Source of the DNA: Hydrogenobacter hydrogenophilus
GTDB taxonomy: Bacteria; Aquificota; Aquificia; Aquificales; Aquificaceae
DNA: 64,000 nt
Assembly: GCF_900215655.1 (NCBI RefSeq)
Contig: NZ_OBEN01000008.1
Coordinates: 1 to 64,000 of the forward strand
Reading direction: 5' to 3'
Shown: positions 16,070-26,648 of the stretch, piece by piece
How positions within the stretch are numbered: position 1 is the stretch's first letter
Layout: each line of letters starts with the position of its first letter
Notes under the pieces: model-generated
What the model saw: only the letters and a program-made list of their open reading frames with translations
Database searches by the model: none
Told to the model about the DNA's origin: nothing
Translations under genes and position numbers: made by a program

Positions 16070-18333
16070 TCTTTGCTGAGATAAACCACGGAGGTGCCCG
16101 CGCCTCCCTCTTTTGGATAACCTTCTCTGTGGAAAACTACAAGATCAGAAGACGAAAGAAACTCCTCAACAGTCCTTTTCAGTACTCCGTGCCCGTGTAT
16201 AACTTTTACGCTTTTTATACCCATCTTGTGCGCTTCTTCCAAAAATAGCTCTAACTTCCGAAGTGCTTCATCTACAGACATACCTATAAGGTTTATCTCT
16301 GAAGGAAGGCCCCTCCTTATTTCAAATCCTGCCAAACTTTCTTCTTCCTTTTTGGGTGGTGGTTCTGACTTCTTGAGGTCTTTTAGACTAACCCAAGCTC
16401 TCACACCACCAAAAGATACACCCGCTTTATCTTCTTTTATCTCCAAAACCCTTCCCCTTGAACCCATAAGCTCTACCCAGTCTCCCACTTTTATCTCTTC
16501 CTTTTTTAGCCTTCTTTCTATGTCTTTTCTCTTTTCCTTTACAAAATCCCTGAGCTTTTGCCTTTCCTTTGCGCTCCTTAGGAACTCTTCGCCCTCTTTC
16601 ATAAGCCCCTTGAGATACTCCTGTGCTTCTTTTAAAACGCTTTCCCACCCTTGCTCCTTCTGTCTTTCAAGCTCATAAAGAAGTAGTTCCTGCTGTTTTT
16701 TGAGCTTTTCTAACTCTAACCTATCCTGTTCAAGCTCTTTAAGCTTTTCCTGATACTCCCTTATATAGTTCTCTAAGTTTTCCCTTGCGGTGATGTATTC
16801 CCTAGAACCTTCAGGAAGGTTTTCCTGTGCTATCCTTAGTATCTCATCTGGTATTCCACAGCGCTTGGCTATTTCAAGAGCCATGCTTTCACCTATGGTG
16901 TTGTAGACTATAGTATAGGTAGGTTCCAAGCTTTCCTTATTAAAGGACACACTGGCTGGTGTGTAGTAGTCCGAATTTATAGCATAGAGCTTTATGGGCG
17001 TGTGATGGGTGGTAGCAAACACGTAAGCTCCTTTTTTACGCAGATACTCCAAAAGCCCTATACCTAAGGCTGAACCTTCCAAAGGATCCGTGCCTGCTCC
17101 CAGCTCGTCAAGGAGCACCAAAGATTTGTCATTCACCATGGGTAAAAAGTCCACTATGTTGGATATGTGGGCAGAAAATGTAGAGAGATTTTGTTCTACG
17201 CTTTGCTCGTCTCCTATGTCAGTGAATATATTTTCAAAGATGGGCAGTTGGCTATTTTCTTCTGCTGGCACTGGTAGGGCACACTGAAACATAAGGGCAC
17301 AGAGTCCAAGAGTTTTAAGGGCTACAGTTTTACCCCCTGTGTTGGGACCCGTCAAAAGTAAGCCTCTTCTCTCGGAAAGCACTATGTCTATTGGAACCAC
17401 GCTCTCTTTTAAGAACACAAGTATTGGATGCTTGACGGACTTGAGTTCTATGTTGTCACCTAACTTTATTAGCTTACCACCTGACAATTGGGCGAACTTA
17501 GCAACTGCCTTCAGAAAATCCACCTTTAAAAGAGTTAAAAAAGCATCGTGTAATCTGCTGGAATGCTCCCCTATGTAGGAGGTGATCCTTCTTAGTATTC
17601 TCTTTACTTCATCTTCCTCTTCGCTCCTTAAAGTTATGAGCTGATTGTTTAACTCTACTACATTGTGAGGCTCTATGTATGTAGTAAAACCTGATGAAGA
17701 TGTTCCGTGAACTATGCCTATGATCTTCTTAGCTTCTGTTGTTTTTACAGGCAGGACATACCTGTTGTTCTTGAAAGCTACAAATCTATCAGAAAATATA
17801 CTGTTTGCATCTGGTCTCAAAAGCAAGCTTTCAAGCCTTTTCATGATCTCCTTTTCTACACTTCTGATCCTTTGTCTTATTCTACTTAGCTCTTCGCTTG
17901 CTGAATCCTTTACAAATCCCCTTGGATCTATTGAAGACTCTATAACACTTTCTAAGCTTGAGAAGAGATGCAGATTTTTAACTAAGGCTTGAAGGTTAGG
18001 ATACTCACCTACATGACTTCCCAAAGCTTTTCTTACCTCTCTTATAAGCTTCATAACCTTTAAAAGAGAGAGCACCTCCTCCACACTCAAGAGGGCATCT
18101 TTTATAGAGGATCTCTTTATGAGCTCCTCTACATCATCAAAAGGATAGATGGGCACGCTTTCCTCTACCTTCATAAAGTCCCGAGTGATGTTTATCTCAC
18201 TTCTTAGGTGTTCTGGGTCTTTTATGGGTCTTATCTTGTCTACAAACCTTTCTGTAGCCTTTGAATGGACAAACTCTTTTATTTTCTCTAATATCTTAAA
18301 AAAATCTAACCTTTCTAAGTCCCTTTCCCTCAT
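16066..18333 (-). CDS. mutS2: Endonuclease MutS2
   Basis: A 755-residue MutS2: it lacks the mismatch-recognition domain and has the MutS ATPase core with Walker A GPNTGGKTVALKT, Walker B LVLLDELGAGTDPLEG, a long coiled coil (about 510-620), a KOW-like segment near 640, and a C-terminal Smr nuclease domain with HGHG (VKVIHGHGVLKRTVEEF). MutS2 suppresses recombination and/or rescues collided ribosomes in other bacteria. It lies 18 nt downstream of rpsU. No Shine-Dalgarno is evident. Confidence 0.95.
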   Translation of the reverse strand: MRERDLERLDFFKILEKIKEFVHSKATERFVDKIRPIKDPEHLRSEINITRDFMKVEESVPIYPFDDVEELIKRSSIKDALLSVEEVLSLLKVMKLIREVRKALGSHVGEYPNLQALVKNLHLFSSLESVIESSIDPRGFVKDSASEELSRIRQRIRSVEKEIMKRLESLLLRPDANSIFSDRFVAFKNNRYVLPVKTTEAKKIIGIVHGTSSSGFTTYIEPHNVVELNNQLITLRSEEEDEVKRILRRITSYIGEHSSRLHDAFLTLLKVDFLKAVAKFAQLSGGKLIKLGDNIELKSVKHPILVFLKESVVPIDIVLSERRGLLLTGPNTGGKTVALKTLGLCALMFQCALPVPAEENSQLPIFENIFTDIGDEQSVEQNLSTFSAHISNIVDFLPMVNDKSLVLLDELGAGTDPLEGSALGIGLLEYLRKKGAYVFATTHHTPIKLYAINSDYYTPASVSFNKESLEPTYTIVYNTIGESMALEIAKRCGIPDEILRIAQENLPEGSREYITARENLENYIREYQEKLKELEQDRLELEKLKKQQELLLYELERQKEQGWESVLKEAQEYLKGLMKEGEEFLRSAKERQKLRDFVKEKRKDIERRLKKEEIKVGDWVELMGSRGRVLEIKEDKAGVSFGGVRAWVSLKDLKKSEPPPKKEEESLAGFEIRRGLPSEINLIGMSVDEALRKLELFLEEAHKMGIKSVKVIHGHGVLKRTVEEFLSSSDLVVFHREGYPKEGGAGTSVVYLSKD

Positions 18334-18351
18334 TCAGAAAAGAATGATCAA

Positions 18352-18552
18352 TTACAAAAGGTTCTTCTTCTTTAGAGCTTTGAGCAGTCTTTTCCTTGCC
18401 GCTCTTTCCTTTCTCTTCTTCTTTTCACTGGGCTTTTCATAGAACTGCCTTCTTTTTACCTCTGTGAGTATGCCTTCCTTCTCTACGATCCTTTTGAACT
18501 TTTTTAGCACTTTCTCGAAAGATTCGTTTTCACCAACTTCCACTATAGCCAA
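18352..18552 (-). CDS. rpsU: 30S ribosomal protein bS21
   Basis: A 66-residue basic protein with the bS21 pattern: [18 protein letters not shown], then [15 protein letters not shown] and a Lys/Arg-rich tail. It sits at the 3' end of 16S rRNA and assists initiation. The start is TTG at 18552, with GGAGGTGATTTA before it. Its own promoter (TATAAT 18578-18573) overlaps the lon stop codon. Confidence 0.93.
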   Translation of the reverse strand: MAIVEVGENESFEKVLKKFKRIVEKEGILTEVKRRQFYEKPSEKKKRKERAARKRLLKALKKKNLL

Positions 18553-18572
18553 CTAAATCACCTCCACAAATT

Positions 18573-18578
18573 ATTATA
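18573..18578 (-). promoter_or_regulatory. -10 box of rpsU overlapping the lon stop codon
   Basis: TATAAT on the minus strand, 21 nt before the rpsU TTG, with its TAA being the lon stop codon. Two other cases of a -10 laid over the stop codon of the preceding gene are gcvPA/tRNA and isomerase/terC. Confidence 0.45.
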
Positions 18579-20952
18579 CCACACTTTGTTTTGCAAGCAA
18601 GGCAAGGTCAAACACCTCATCAAGATTGCTCACAAAGTGGAGAGTCATTTTGTCCCTTACATACTCAGGTAGATCTTCAAGCACCTCATCTTTGTTCTTT
18701 TCTGGGAGTATCACCTCGTATATACCCGCCCTTTTTGCTGCGAGTATCTTTTCCTTTAGCCCCCCTACGGGAAGGACCCTACCCCGCAGAGTCACTTCCC
18801 CCGTCATAGCCACATCCATTCTAACAGGCCTTTCGGTAAACAGAGACACAAGTGCTGTAGCTATGGTTATGCCGGCAGAAGGACCATCCTTTGGGACCGC
18901 ACCTTCCGGTACATGTATGTGTACATCAAAGTTAGAAAAAACTTCAGGGTCTATACCGTAATCTTCCGCTTTGGATTTTATATAAGATAATGCCGCTTGA
19001 GCGGATTCCTTCATAATATCACCCAAAGAGCCTGTAAGTATCAGATTCCCTTTGCCCTTAAATTTGGTAGCCTCTATGAGCATAATCTCGCCACCCACTT
19101 CCGTCCAAGCAAGCCCCACCGCTATTCCTATCATGGGATGTTCTTCTTTTTCTATGTATCTTTTTGGCACGCCAAGGTAAGCTTTTACGTCCTGAGCGCT
19201 TACTTCAAAAGGTGGCTTTTCCCCCTTGAGCTTTTTGAGAGCCAACTTTCTGAGAATGCTTCCCAAATACCTCTGTAGGTTTCTAACTCCTGATTCTCTT
19301 GTGTAGCCTCTTATGACCTCAAGTATAGCACCCTCTTGGAATATCACTTCCCCTTCTTTGAAACCGTGAGGTGGTAAAAGCTTAGGTAATAAATGCTGTT
19401 TTGCTATAAATACTTTCTCTTCTTCCGAGTATCCCGAGAGGCTTATAACTTCCATTCTGTCCAGTAGAGGTCTTGGAATAGTGTCTATCCTGTTAGCTGT
19501 GCATATGAAAAAAACATCAGAAAGATCAAAGGGCACACCTATGTAGAGATCCACAAAGCTCTTGTTCTGTTCTGGATCAAGAACTTCCAAAAGTGCCGCT
19601 GCAGGATCCCCCTGAAAAGATATGGATATCTTATCCACCTCGTCCAACACTATCAGAGGATTTTTTGTACCTACCTGCTTTATTGCCTGTATAATTCTGC
19701 CGGGCATAGCACCCACATAGGTCCTCCTGTGCCCCCTTATCTCCGCTTCATCTCTTATACCTCCTAAGGAGATCCTGACGAATTTTCTACCTAAGGATTC
19801 TGCTATGGACTTTCCCAGGGATGTTTTGCCCACACCCGGAGGACCTACAAAACACAAAATCTGAACCGCTGACTGCTTGCCTTTTGTAAGTTTTTTAACC
19901 GCTAAGTATTCAATGATCCTCTCCTTGACCTTCTCAAGGTTATAGTGATCCCTGTCTAATATAAGCTTTGCTTTTTCAAGATCATACCTGTCCTTTGTCT
20001 TTTTGTTCCAAGGTAAATCTAATACCCAATCAAGCCATGTCCTTAAAACTCCTGCTTCTGCAGAATCAGGATGAAGTTTTTCTAACCTATTTATCTGCTT
20101 TTCTATCTCTGCCCTCACAGACTTTTCAAGCTTTAATCCGGAGAGTTTTTTCCTGTACTCTTCTATCTCTGCCTTCCTCTCATCACCTTCTCCTAACTCT
20201 TCTTGTATGGCTTTGAGTTGTTGTCTCAGGAAGTACTCCCTTTGCTCTTTTTCCATCCTCTCCCTTGCTATGTTTCTTATCTTGCTTTGTACTTCAAGTA
20301 GTCCCACTTCGTTAAGGGCATACTGATGCACCATTTTTAGTCTTTCTCTTGGATCTATGGTTTCAAGTATTGCCTGTGCTTCTTTGGACTTTATGTCAAG
20401 TATGGACGCTGTCAGGTCTGCAAGTTTTCCAGGGTCCTCTATGTCCCTTATAAGCATAAGAAGGTCAGGAATTACTTGCTTTCCCAAAGATACCGCTCTA
20501 TCCAAAAGCTCTTTAAGTGAACTCATATAACCTTTATCCTCTTTTGTGAGCTCTTCTGGGGGAATGTGTTGGTCCTCTATAGGTTCAACTAAGGACAGGT
20601 AGTAGCCTTCATCTTTTTTATAGCTTTTAAGTCTTGCTCTTTTTATACCTTGTACTAATACTTTTAGTCTCCCTTCTTCTATGGGTGCAGTTCTGATAAT
20701 GTGGGCTATGGTTCCTATTTGGTAAAGGTCTTTCTCTTCTGGCTCTTCTACATCTCTGTCTTTCTGAAGCACAAGGAATATGAGTCTGTCTCTCCTTAGT
20801 GCCTCTTCTATTGCTCTTATGGAAAAACTCCTACCTACAAACAGAGGCATCACCATGGTGGGAAACACCACAAGATCCCTCAAAGGCATGGTGGGAATCT
20901 CAAAGCTTCCCTCTGGAATCTGCGGTATCTTTATAAGCTCTTCTCCTATCAT
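18574..20952 (-). CDS. lon: ATP-dependent protease Lon
   Basis: A 792-residue cytosolic protease. Domains in order: N-terminal LON substrate domain (about 15-210), AAA+ with Walker [14 protein letters not shown] and Walker [10 protein letters not shown], and a C-terminal protease domain with catalytic Ser in [10 protein letters not shown] and Lys in [15 protein letters not shown]. Start ATG overlaps the gmk stop by 4 nt. Confidence 0.96.
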   Translation of the reverse strand: MIGEELIKIPQIPEGSFEIPTMPLRDLVVFPTMVMPLFVGRSFSIRAIEEALRRDRLIFLVLQKDRDVEEPEEKDLYQIGTIAHIIRTAPIEEGRLKVLVQGIKRARLKSYKKDEGYYLSLVEPIEDQHIPPEELTKEDKGYMSSLKELLDRAVSLGKQVIPDLLMLIRDIEDPGKLADLTASILDIKSKEAQAILETIDPRERLKMVHQYALNEVGLLEVQSKIRNIARERMEKEQREYFLRQQLKAIQEELGEGDERKAEIEEYRKKLSGLKLEKSVRAEIEKQINRLEKLHPDSAEAGVLRTWLDWVLDLPWNKKTKDRYDLEKAKLILDRDHYNLEKVKERIIEYLAVKKLTKGKQSAVQILCFVGPPGVGKTSLGKSIAESLGRKFVRISLGGIRDEAEIRGHRRTYVGAMPGRIIQAIKQVGTKNPLIVLDEVDKISISFQGDPAAALLEVLDPEQNKSFVDLYIGVPFDLSDVFFICTANRIDTIPRPLLDRMEVISLSGYSEEEKVFIAKQHLLPKLLPPHGFKEGEVIFQEGAILEVIRGYTRESGVRNLQRYLGSILRKLALKKLKGEKPPFEVSAQDVKAYLGVPKRYIEKEEHPMIGIAVGLAWTEVGGEIMLIEATKFKGKGNLILTGSLGDIMKESAQAALSYIKSKAEDYGIDPEVFSNFDVHIHVPEGAVPKDGPSAGITIATALVSLFTERPVRMDVAMTGEVTLRGRVLPVGGLKEKILAAKRAGIYEVILPEKNKDEVLEDLPEYVRDKMTLHFVSNLDEVFDLALLAKQSVV

Positions 20953-21605
20953 CTGATCTCCTCTAAGAAGATATCACACTTACCTTTGAGCATGATCTCT
21001 TTTATATTAGCATCTTTTACGAGATTTTCTATGTTCCTGAAGAAGGTTATTCTTGTATGTCTGTGAGCGTTTATTATGTTTTTTATGGCTTCTACTGCCT
21101 TATCAAGAAAGTCATTTACTACTATATAATCAAAGTGTCTCGCACAAGCTATCTCCATCTTCACCTTTTGTTCTCTCTCCAGTAAGTTTTTATCCCTATA
21201 ACCTCTTGTAATGAGCCTTCTTTTTAGCTCTTCAAGAGACGGAGGAAGCAGAAATATAAGGATGCTTTCTGGAAGTTTTTCCCTTATACTTTTTGCACCC
21301 TGAACATCTATCACCAAAAGGGCATCTTTGCCTTGTTTTAGTATTTTCTCTACCTGCTCTTTAGGAGTGCCGTAGTAGTTGCCGTACACAAGAGCGTACT
21401 CAAGGAAAATACCTCTCTTTATACCCTCTTCAAACTCTTCTTTTGTCATAAATATGTAATCCACACCTTCTACCTCACCCTCCCTCTTCTGCCTTGTGGT
21501 GGCGGTTATGACCTTTTTTACATTATGAACTTCACTCACGAGCTTTTCCGCAACAGTAGTTTTACCTGTCCCTGAAGGTGCAGAAAGCACAAACAGATGG
21601 CCCAT
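20949..21605 (-). CDS. gmk: Guanylate kinase
   Basis: Phosphorylates GMP to GDP. The 218-residue protein has P-loop [10 protein letters not shown] at the N-terminus, [17 protein letters not shown] (GMP site) and [13 protein letters not shown]. The last about 25 residues extend past the usual end. Located between hoxX and lon, 41 nt after the hoxX stop, overlapping lon by 4 nt. No Shine-Dalgarno is obvious. Confidence 0.94.
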   Translation of the reverse strand: MGHLFVLSAPSGTGKTTVAEKLVSEVHNVKKVITATTRQKREGEVEGVDYIFMTKEEFEEGIKRGIFLEYALVYGNYYGTPKEQVEKILKQGKDALLVIDVQGAKSIREKLPESILIFLLPPSLEELKRRLITRGYRDKNLLEREQKVKMEIACARHFDYIVVNDFLDKAVEAIKNIINAHRHTRITFFRNIENLVKDANIKEIMLKGKCDIFLEEIR

Positions 21606-21646
21606 ATAAGAGATTTTAACAAAAGAATAGAAATCCTATGTTCCCT

Positions 21647-23338
21647 TCAAGACTTAAAGTTCAGTCTTCTGTGTATGGCAAGATAAGGAGGCGTTCTGAA
21701 AGGGAGCATTCTCTTCACAAAGTAGTAGCGTGCTATGTGATAGCTGGTGTCAAAGCCGTAAAAGTTAAGCTTCATCTTCTCAAGTTCCTCCTCTCTGTAA
21801 GCAGAAAGAGGTTTTCTCATTTCATCTATTACTCTTTCCTCTTTCTTTCTTTTTATAAATACTTCGTAATCGCCACAGGACAAAAAGTTATAAAGCCACT
21901 TTTTGAGCTTACTTTTAAACTCTTCAGGCGTCTTTCCAAACACACCGTCTATGAGTCCTATTTGGTAAGCTTTCTTTGAGCTTATAGGCATTCTGTTTTC
22001 CATAATTTCCTTTCCCCTTTCCCAACCTACTCTTTTGGGAAGGGTGTAAGTCCAAAACTCTGAACCGTAAAGGTTTCCTATGTTCTTATAATGAGGATTT
22101 AAAGCTACCCCTTCCCTTGCAAAAACCAAATCACAGGTAAGAGCCAAGAAAACACCACCTGCACCTGCGTTTCCTTGCATACCGGCTACCGTAAGCTTAT
22201 CGGTGGTTCTGAGTATCTCCTCGCAAAGGTCATCCATAGCGTTTATGTTCCTCCAAGATTCATCTGCAGGACTTTCTGAGGCTTCTATGGTGTTAAGGTT
22301 CATACCGTTTGAGAAAAAGTCCTCTTGCCCAAGAAGTACTATAGCCTTTACAGGTCTCTTTTTGGCGTACCTTACAGCTTCTAAGAGTCTTTCACACTGC
22401 TCTGTGGACATGGCTCCGTTGTAGAAATTAAAGGTTATGTAAGCAACATGATCCTCTTCCTGATACACCACTTCTCTATAAGTTTCAAAATCTACACTCT
22501 CCCAAGGCTTTAGAGATTCTTCTTTTACTCCCTTTAGAAGCTCAAAAGGTAGCACCCTTACCGCAGGTAGCTTTATAGAACCCTTTTCCCTCTTTCTCAT
22601 ATGGGTGATCCAGACAGCACCGTCCAGAGTGGCTATACATATTGCTTCATCTCTTACGGCTAATATTCTTCCCGGTGAACCTTTTAATTCAGCTTCCGGA
22701 TAGGCATTGAAAAGGTAGTATTCATCATCACCCAAAAGTGTTAATGCACCTGGTTGAGTATCTGAGGCATAAACCTTTTTAAGCACATCTTGGGTTCTAT
22801 CCCTTTGCCAATCTATCCTCCTGTAGGTTTGTTCCATGTAAGGGTTCCACTCGTGCTGTATCTGTGGCTTTTTGTGGATTTTTCCATTATTAAAACCTTC
22901 CAAAGCCTCCAACACGCACTCAACCGCTCCCTCTGTTATTTCATTCCTGTAAATGCTTGACTTTCTTGCCCTTCTCATAGGGAAAATTCTCCAAGCCCAA
23001 ACATCTCCTGCGTCATACTCCGGACTCGCCTCAAGAAGGGTCACTCCCCATTGGCTAATACCTTTGAGTATAGCCCAGTCAATAGCGGATGGACCTCTGT
23101 CTCCTGGGGGTCCTGGATGGATTATAAGCGTCAAGTACCTTTTCCAAACTTCCTCAGGTATCATTCTCTTCAGGAAGGGTGCTATCACAACATCAGGTTT
23201 ATAAAGTTCTACCGCCTCTATCATGAGATCTGGGTGAACATCTAACTCAACGGAAACTTCATGCCCTCTTTCTGTAAGCTCGCAGTAGAGCCTTTGGGAA
23301 AGAGAGTTAAACCTATGACACAAGAAGAGTATACGCAT
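21647..23338 (-). CDS. hoxX: HoxX/HypX, CO-ligand synthesis enzyme for [NiFe] hydrogenase
   Basis: A 563-residue two-domain maturase. The N-terminal half (1-275) is formyltransferase-like (LIIHPGPPGDRGPSAIDWAIL), the C-terminal half crotonase-like (LLGQEDFFSNGMNLN, GMQGNAGAGGVFLALTCDL). Work on A. aeolicus HypX showed CO production from formyl-tetrahydrofolate via formyl-CoA, supplying the active-site CO under oxic conditions. It lies directly downstream of hypC-hypD, as expected. The start is 4 nt after the hypD stop with a weak ribosome binding site. No hydrogenase structural genes are in the window. Confidence 0.93.
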   Translation of the reverse strand: MRILFLCHRFNSLSQRLYCELTERGHEVSVELDVHPDLMIEAVELYKPDVVIAPFLKRMIPEEVWKRYLTLIIHPGPPGDRGPSAIDWAILKGISQWGVTLLEASPEYDAGDVWAWRIFPMRRARKSSIYRNEITEGAVECVLEALEGFNNGKIHKKPQIQHEWNPYMEQTYRRIDWQRDRTQDVLKKVYASDTQPGALTLLGDDEYYLFNAYPEAELKGSPGRILAVRDEAICIATLDGAVWITHMRKREKGSIKLPAVRVLPFELLKGVKEESLKPWESVDFETYREVVYQEEDHVAYITFNFYNGAMSTEQCERLLEAVRYAKKRPVKAIVLLGQEDFFSNGMNLNTIEASESPADESWRNINAMDDLCEEILRTTDKLTVAGMQGNAGAGGVFLALTCDLVFAREGVALNPHYKNIGNLYGSEFWTYTLPKRVGWERGKEIMENRMPISSKKAYQIGLIDGVFGKTPEEFKSKLKKWLYNFLSCGDYEVFIKRKKEERVIDEMRKPLSAYREEELEKMKLNFYGFDTSYHIARYYFVKRMLPFRTPPYLAIHRRLNFKS

Positions 23339-23341
23339 AGC

Positions 23342-24475
23342 TCACATCCTTTTATACTTAAAGTACGCCGCACAAGCTCCCTCTGAAGACACCATACAAG
23401 AACCTAAGGGATTGGAAGGTGTACATACAGTTCCAAAAAGCTTGCAGTCCGTTGGAAGTGCTACACCTCTTATAACCTTGCCACATATACAGGCAGGATG
23501 CTCCTTGGGTTTAGGCAATTCAACGATAAACCTTCTTTCTGCGTCAAAATCCTCGTATGACCTTCTTATTTTTAGAGCGCTGTAGGGTACTATTCCTAAG
23601 CCTCTCCATTCAAACTCCTTCCTGAGTTCAAAAACTTCTGACACTAGTTTTTGAGCCTTTGAGTTCCCTTCGTAAGACACAAACCTGGTGTACTGGTTTT
23701 CTACCACTGCTCTCCCTTCTTTTATCTGTCTTACTATCATGTAAACGGATTGCATCACATCAACGGGCTCAAATCCAGATATGACTACTGGCTTTTGAAA
23801 CTCTTCTGCAAAGTAATGATAAGGTTTAGTACCTATTATGACGCTCACATGTCCTGGTCCTATAAAGGCGTCTATCCTTACCTTTCCTATCTCTCTTATT
23901 TCTGGAGAGTTGAGTATGTACTGGATGGCAGCAGGAGTTATCACATGGTTGCAGACTACGGAAAGGTTCTTAAGACCCATGTCCTTTGCCTTCTGAATAA
24001 GTACGGCGGTTTGCGGTGTTGTGGTCTCAAAGCCTATGGCAAAGAATATAACTTCCTTTTGGGGATTTTCCTGAGCTATCTTAAGAGTATCAAGACAAGA
24101 GTAGACCATTCTTACATCGTATCCTTCTGACCTAAGGTTTAGTAAACTTTTTCTGTTAGAACCTGGGACTCTCAGTAAGTCTCCGTAAGTACAAAGCACA
24201 GTGTTTGGAATTTTTGCCAACTCAATAGCAAGGTCTATCCTTTGCATAGGCATGACACACACAGGACATCCCGGACCGTGAACGAACCTAACATATCCCT
24301 TTAAAAGCTCGTCTATGCCGTACTTCATAATGGAATGGGTGTGTCCACCGCAAAACTCCATTATGTAAACTTCTCTTCCGAGTTTTTCTATATCCTCCTT
24401 TATCCTTCTTTCAAGAGCTTTAACCTTAGCTTCGTCTTTGAACTCACTCCTTATATTAATCTGTACCGTGCTCAT
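23342..24475 (-). CDS. hypD: Hydrogenase maturation factor HypD
   Basis: A 377-residue [4Fe-4S] scaffold on which the Fe(CN)2CO unit is built with HypC. Motifs: FCGGHTHSI, HGPGCPVC, GFETTTPQTA, and C-terminal cysteines CICGK, CKLFGTVC and GSCMVSSEGAC. Start ATG at 24475 has GGAGGAAAGCT before it; an in-frame ATG 30 nt upstream would lie deeper in hypC. It overlaps hypC by 20 nt. Confidence 0.95.
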   Translation of the reverse strand: MSTVQINIRSEFKDEAKVKALERRIKEDIEKLGREVYIMEFCGGHTHSIMKYGIDELLKGYVRFVHGPGCPVCVMPMQRIDLAIELAKIPNTVLCTYGDLLRVPGSNRKSLLNLRSEGYDVRMVYSCLDTLKIAQENPQKEVIFFAIGFETTTPQTAVLIQKAKDMGLKNLSVVCNHVITPAAIQYILNSPEIREIGKVRIDAFIGPGHVSVIIGTKPYHYFAEEFQKPVVISGFEPVDVMQSVYMIVRQIKEGRAVVENQYTRFVSYEGNSKAQKLVSEVFELRKEFEWRGLGIVPYSALKIRRSYEDFDAERRFIVELPKPKEHPACICGKVIRGVALPTDCKLFGTVCTPSNPLGSCMVSSEGACAAYFKYKRM

Positions 24476-24704
24476 AGCTTTCCTCCATGCTAAGTATCTC
24501 CTCAAACAGTTCTAAGCTTTTGAGCGCAGACTCCTCATCAAGCTTCTGTATGGCAAAACCCACATGTATTAAAACCCAATCGTTTTCTTTGACAGGTTCT
24601 TGCATGAGCTCAAGGGATACAACCCTTTTAACACCCATTGTGTCAACTAAGGCTGTTCCGTCATCTCTTACCTCAACCACCTTTGACGGTATAGAAAGGC
24701 ACAT
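24456..24704 (-). CDS. hypC: Hydrogenase maturation chaperone HypC
   Basis: The 82-residue chaperone starts MCLSIPSKVV, with the essential Cys2 that binds the Fe centre, and contains ENDWVLIHVGFAIQKLDEE. The start follows AAGGAGGTGTGGC. First gene of a probable hypC-hypD-hoxX-gmk-lon run. A promoter-like TATTAT is about 30 nt upstream. Confidence 0.96.
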   Translation of the reverse strand: MCLSIPSKVVEVRDDGTALVDTMGVKRVVSLELMQEPVKENDWVLIHVGFAIQKLDEESALKSLELFEEILSMEESYEHGTD

Positions 24705-24794
24705 GCCACACCTCCTTAAACGAACACTTATTCATAATATAGTGCTTCCCTCTTTCTTTGACAAGTTAGAAATTGACGAGCATCTTTATACTTT

Positions 24795-26648
24795 ATGAGG
24801 GAAAAGTGGAAGACTATAAGCAGTCTTTTAGAGAACGAGTTTGACCTGATAGTTCAAGCGAGCTACGAAGGATGGGGAGCAGGATATGATCCTAAGTTTC
24901 TACCCTTGGTGGAAATGTGGGCAAGGGGGGAGTTGGACGAAGTGCCTCCAAATGTTAAAAGGCCTGTGGGTGTTGTGTTTGGCATACCTGACTTGGTACG
25001 AAAAAGCGAAGATTACATCATTAACGCCATAAGGCACGAGATAAGCTACCTGCTAAGTACGGAGCTCTCCCTTTGGAGGTTAGGCCAGAGGGAATTTTTC
25101 AGGTTTGGTTATCAACCAACCGCTTTCTTAGTACTTTATTCGGTGCTTGAATCTGTCAAAACAGATGAGCGTATTCTAAAAGAGCATCCTGAAAGCATTC
25201 ATGTGCTAAGGCGTAGATACCAAGAAATACTTTCCGAACTTAAAGGCTTCTATCCTTACCACGAGTTTGCCCTGGGCTTTTTGAGGCTTTGGCTTTCCAA
25301 ACACGAAGAAATAGATCAAAGTGTGCGCAAGCAGGTTATTTCTCTTGAGGATTTTCTAAAAGAGTACATCACAGTAAACGGCGTGCAAGCTTATTCTATG
25401 CTTATGGAAATCGCTTTTGGTAAATACAGGGTCCTTATAGAAGAATCCGCAGAGCTCAATTACATAGACATGCTTATTGACGAAGCACAAGGTAAAAAGA
25501 AGGAAGGGCATAAAGGTAGGATCATGACAGACATACTCAAAAAACTGCCAGAGGAGGACCAAAAGGTTATAAGCACTTATCAGAGTGCAGGTGATATGCC
25601 TCAAGACCTAAAGAAGAACATACTCAAAAAACTAAGAAGCCTGCCTGATTGGATGAGGGATTACATAAAACAGATGTCCTATATAAGCCTTCTTGAAAAG
25701 GACTTGGAATTTCTCGGACATTTCCTGCCCAAAACCCTTCAAACGGAAGTAGAGCACAGAGGCTTTGTTTCTTTTATTCTAAAAGGCTGGGAAGATAGTT
25801 CTTCTGAAGGTCCAGGCTTTAGCCAAAAAGATACACAAGAGTCCGAAAAAGATAAAAAGTACAAGAAAGAGTACGGTCTTAACCAAGAAGAGTTTAAAAA
25901 GTACCAAAGCCTCATGAGGAGTATAGCACCCTTTGTGGAATCCATGAAGAGAAAGTTCAGTGCACTCATACCTCAGACAGAAGAAGGATGGTATTGGGGA
26001 TATCTTCATGGAAGGCGCATAGACTATAAAAAGATGCATGTAGAGATACCCACGGGAAGAGGTCGCATATACCAAAGAAGAATCATTCCGGAGAAAAAAC
26101 AGCTTGCCTTTAAGCTTCTATTAGACATTTCTTCTTCCATGAGGAAAGAAGACAAAATAGAAAGTGCGATAAGATCTCTTCTGCTTTTCAGCGAAACGCT
26201 CCACGATATGAATATGCCTTTTTCCATAACAGCTTTTAGCGATAGAGTACTTAGTATAAAGTCCTTTGAGGAAGACTACAAAACAGCACGGGCTAAGATA
26301 GTAGAGCTCAAAAACATGTTAGGTGGTGGCACAAACATAGAGAAGGCTCTGCTTGTATCTTCTGAGGATTTAGAGATTTTTTGTAAAAAACACAGAATGA
26401 AAGGTGTAATGATCGTTTTCTCTGATGGTGAGCCTACAAAAGGATTAAAGGGTGATGCTCTAAAAGACCTGATAAGACAGCTAAAGAGTAGATTCCCTCT
26501 GATCGGTGTTGGAGCTGGTGAGCTAAGAAATTTTGTAGAAGAGTACTTTGAAAAGACGGGTATAAGAGTAAAAGATGTTTCCATGCTACCTTCAGCTTTT
26601 CTTTTTGTGATGGAAAACCAGTTTAGGAGGCTCTTGTCTGCATCTTAG
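24795..26648 (+). CDS. VWA-domain protein (CoxE/ViaA-like), function unknown
   Basis: A 617-residue protein. Residues 1-360 are helical and unassigned; residues about 435-610 form a von Willebrand factor A domain with MIDAS motif LLLDISSSMRK, GGGTNIEKAL and FSDGEPTKG. VWA proteins of this layout usually partner a MoxR/RavA-type AAA+ ATPase for metal insertion or complex assembly. None is in this window, so the role is open. Divergent from hypC. The 3' end overlaps nth by 26 nt. Confidence 0.75.
   Translation: MREKWKTISSLLENEFDLIVQASYEGWGAGYDPKFLPLVEMWARGELDEVPPNVKRPVGVVFGIPDLVRKSEDYIINAIRHEISYLLSTELSLWRLGQREFFRFGYQPTAFLVLYSVLESVKTDERILKEHPESIHVLRRRYQEILSELKGFYPYHEFALGFLRLWLSKHEEIDQSVRKQVISLEDFLKEYITVNGVQAYSMLMEIAFGKYRVLIEESAELNYIDMLIDEAQGKKKEGHKGRIMTDILKKLPEEDQKVISTYQSAGDMPQDLKKNILKKLRSLPDWMRDYIKQMSYISLLEKDLEFLGHFLPKTLQTEVEHRGFVSFILKGWEDSSSEGPGFSQKDTQESEKDKKYKKEYGLNQEEFKKYQSLMRSIAPFVESMKRKFSALIPQTEEGWYWGYLHGRRIDYKKMHVEIPTGRGRIYQRRIIPEKKQLAFKLLLDISSSMRKEDKIESAIRSLLLFSETLHDMNMPFSITAFSDRVLSIKSFEEDYKTARAKIVELKNMLGGGTNIEKALLVSSEDLEIFCKKHRMKGVMIVFSDGEPTKGLKGDALKDLIRQLKSRFPLIGVGAGELRNFVEEYFEKTGIRVKDVSMLPSAFLFVMENQFRRLLSAS

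Noticed and set aside
16226-16678. 150-codon plus-strand frame opposite mutS2
   Set aside because: Ser/Phe-rich antisense shadow of the Lys/Glu-rich coiled coil.
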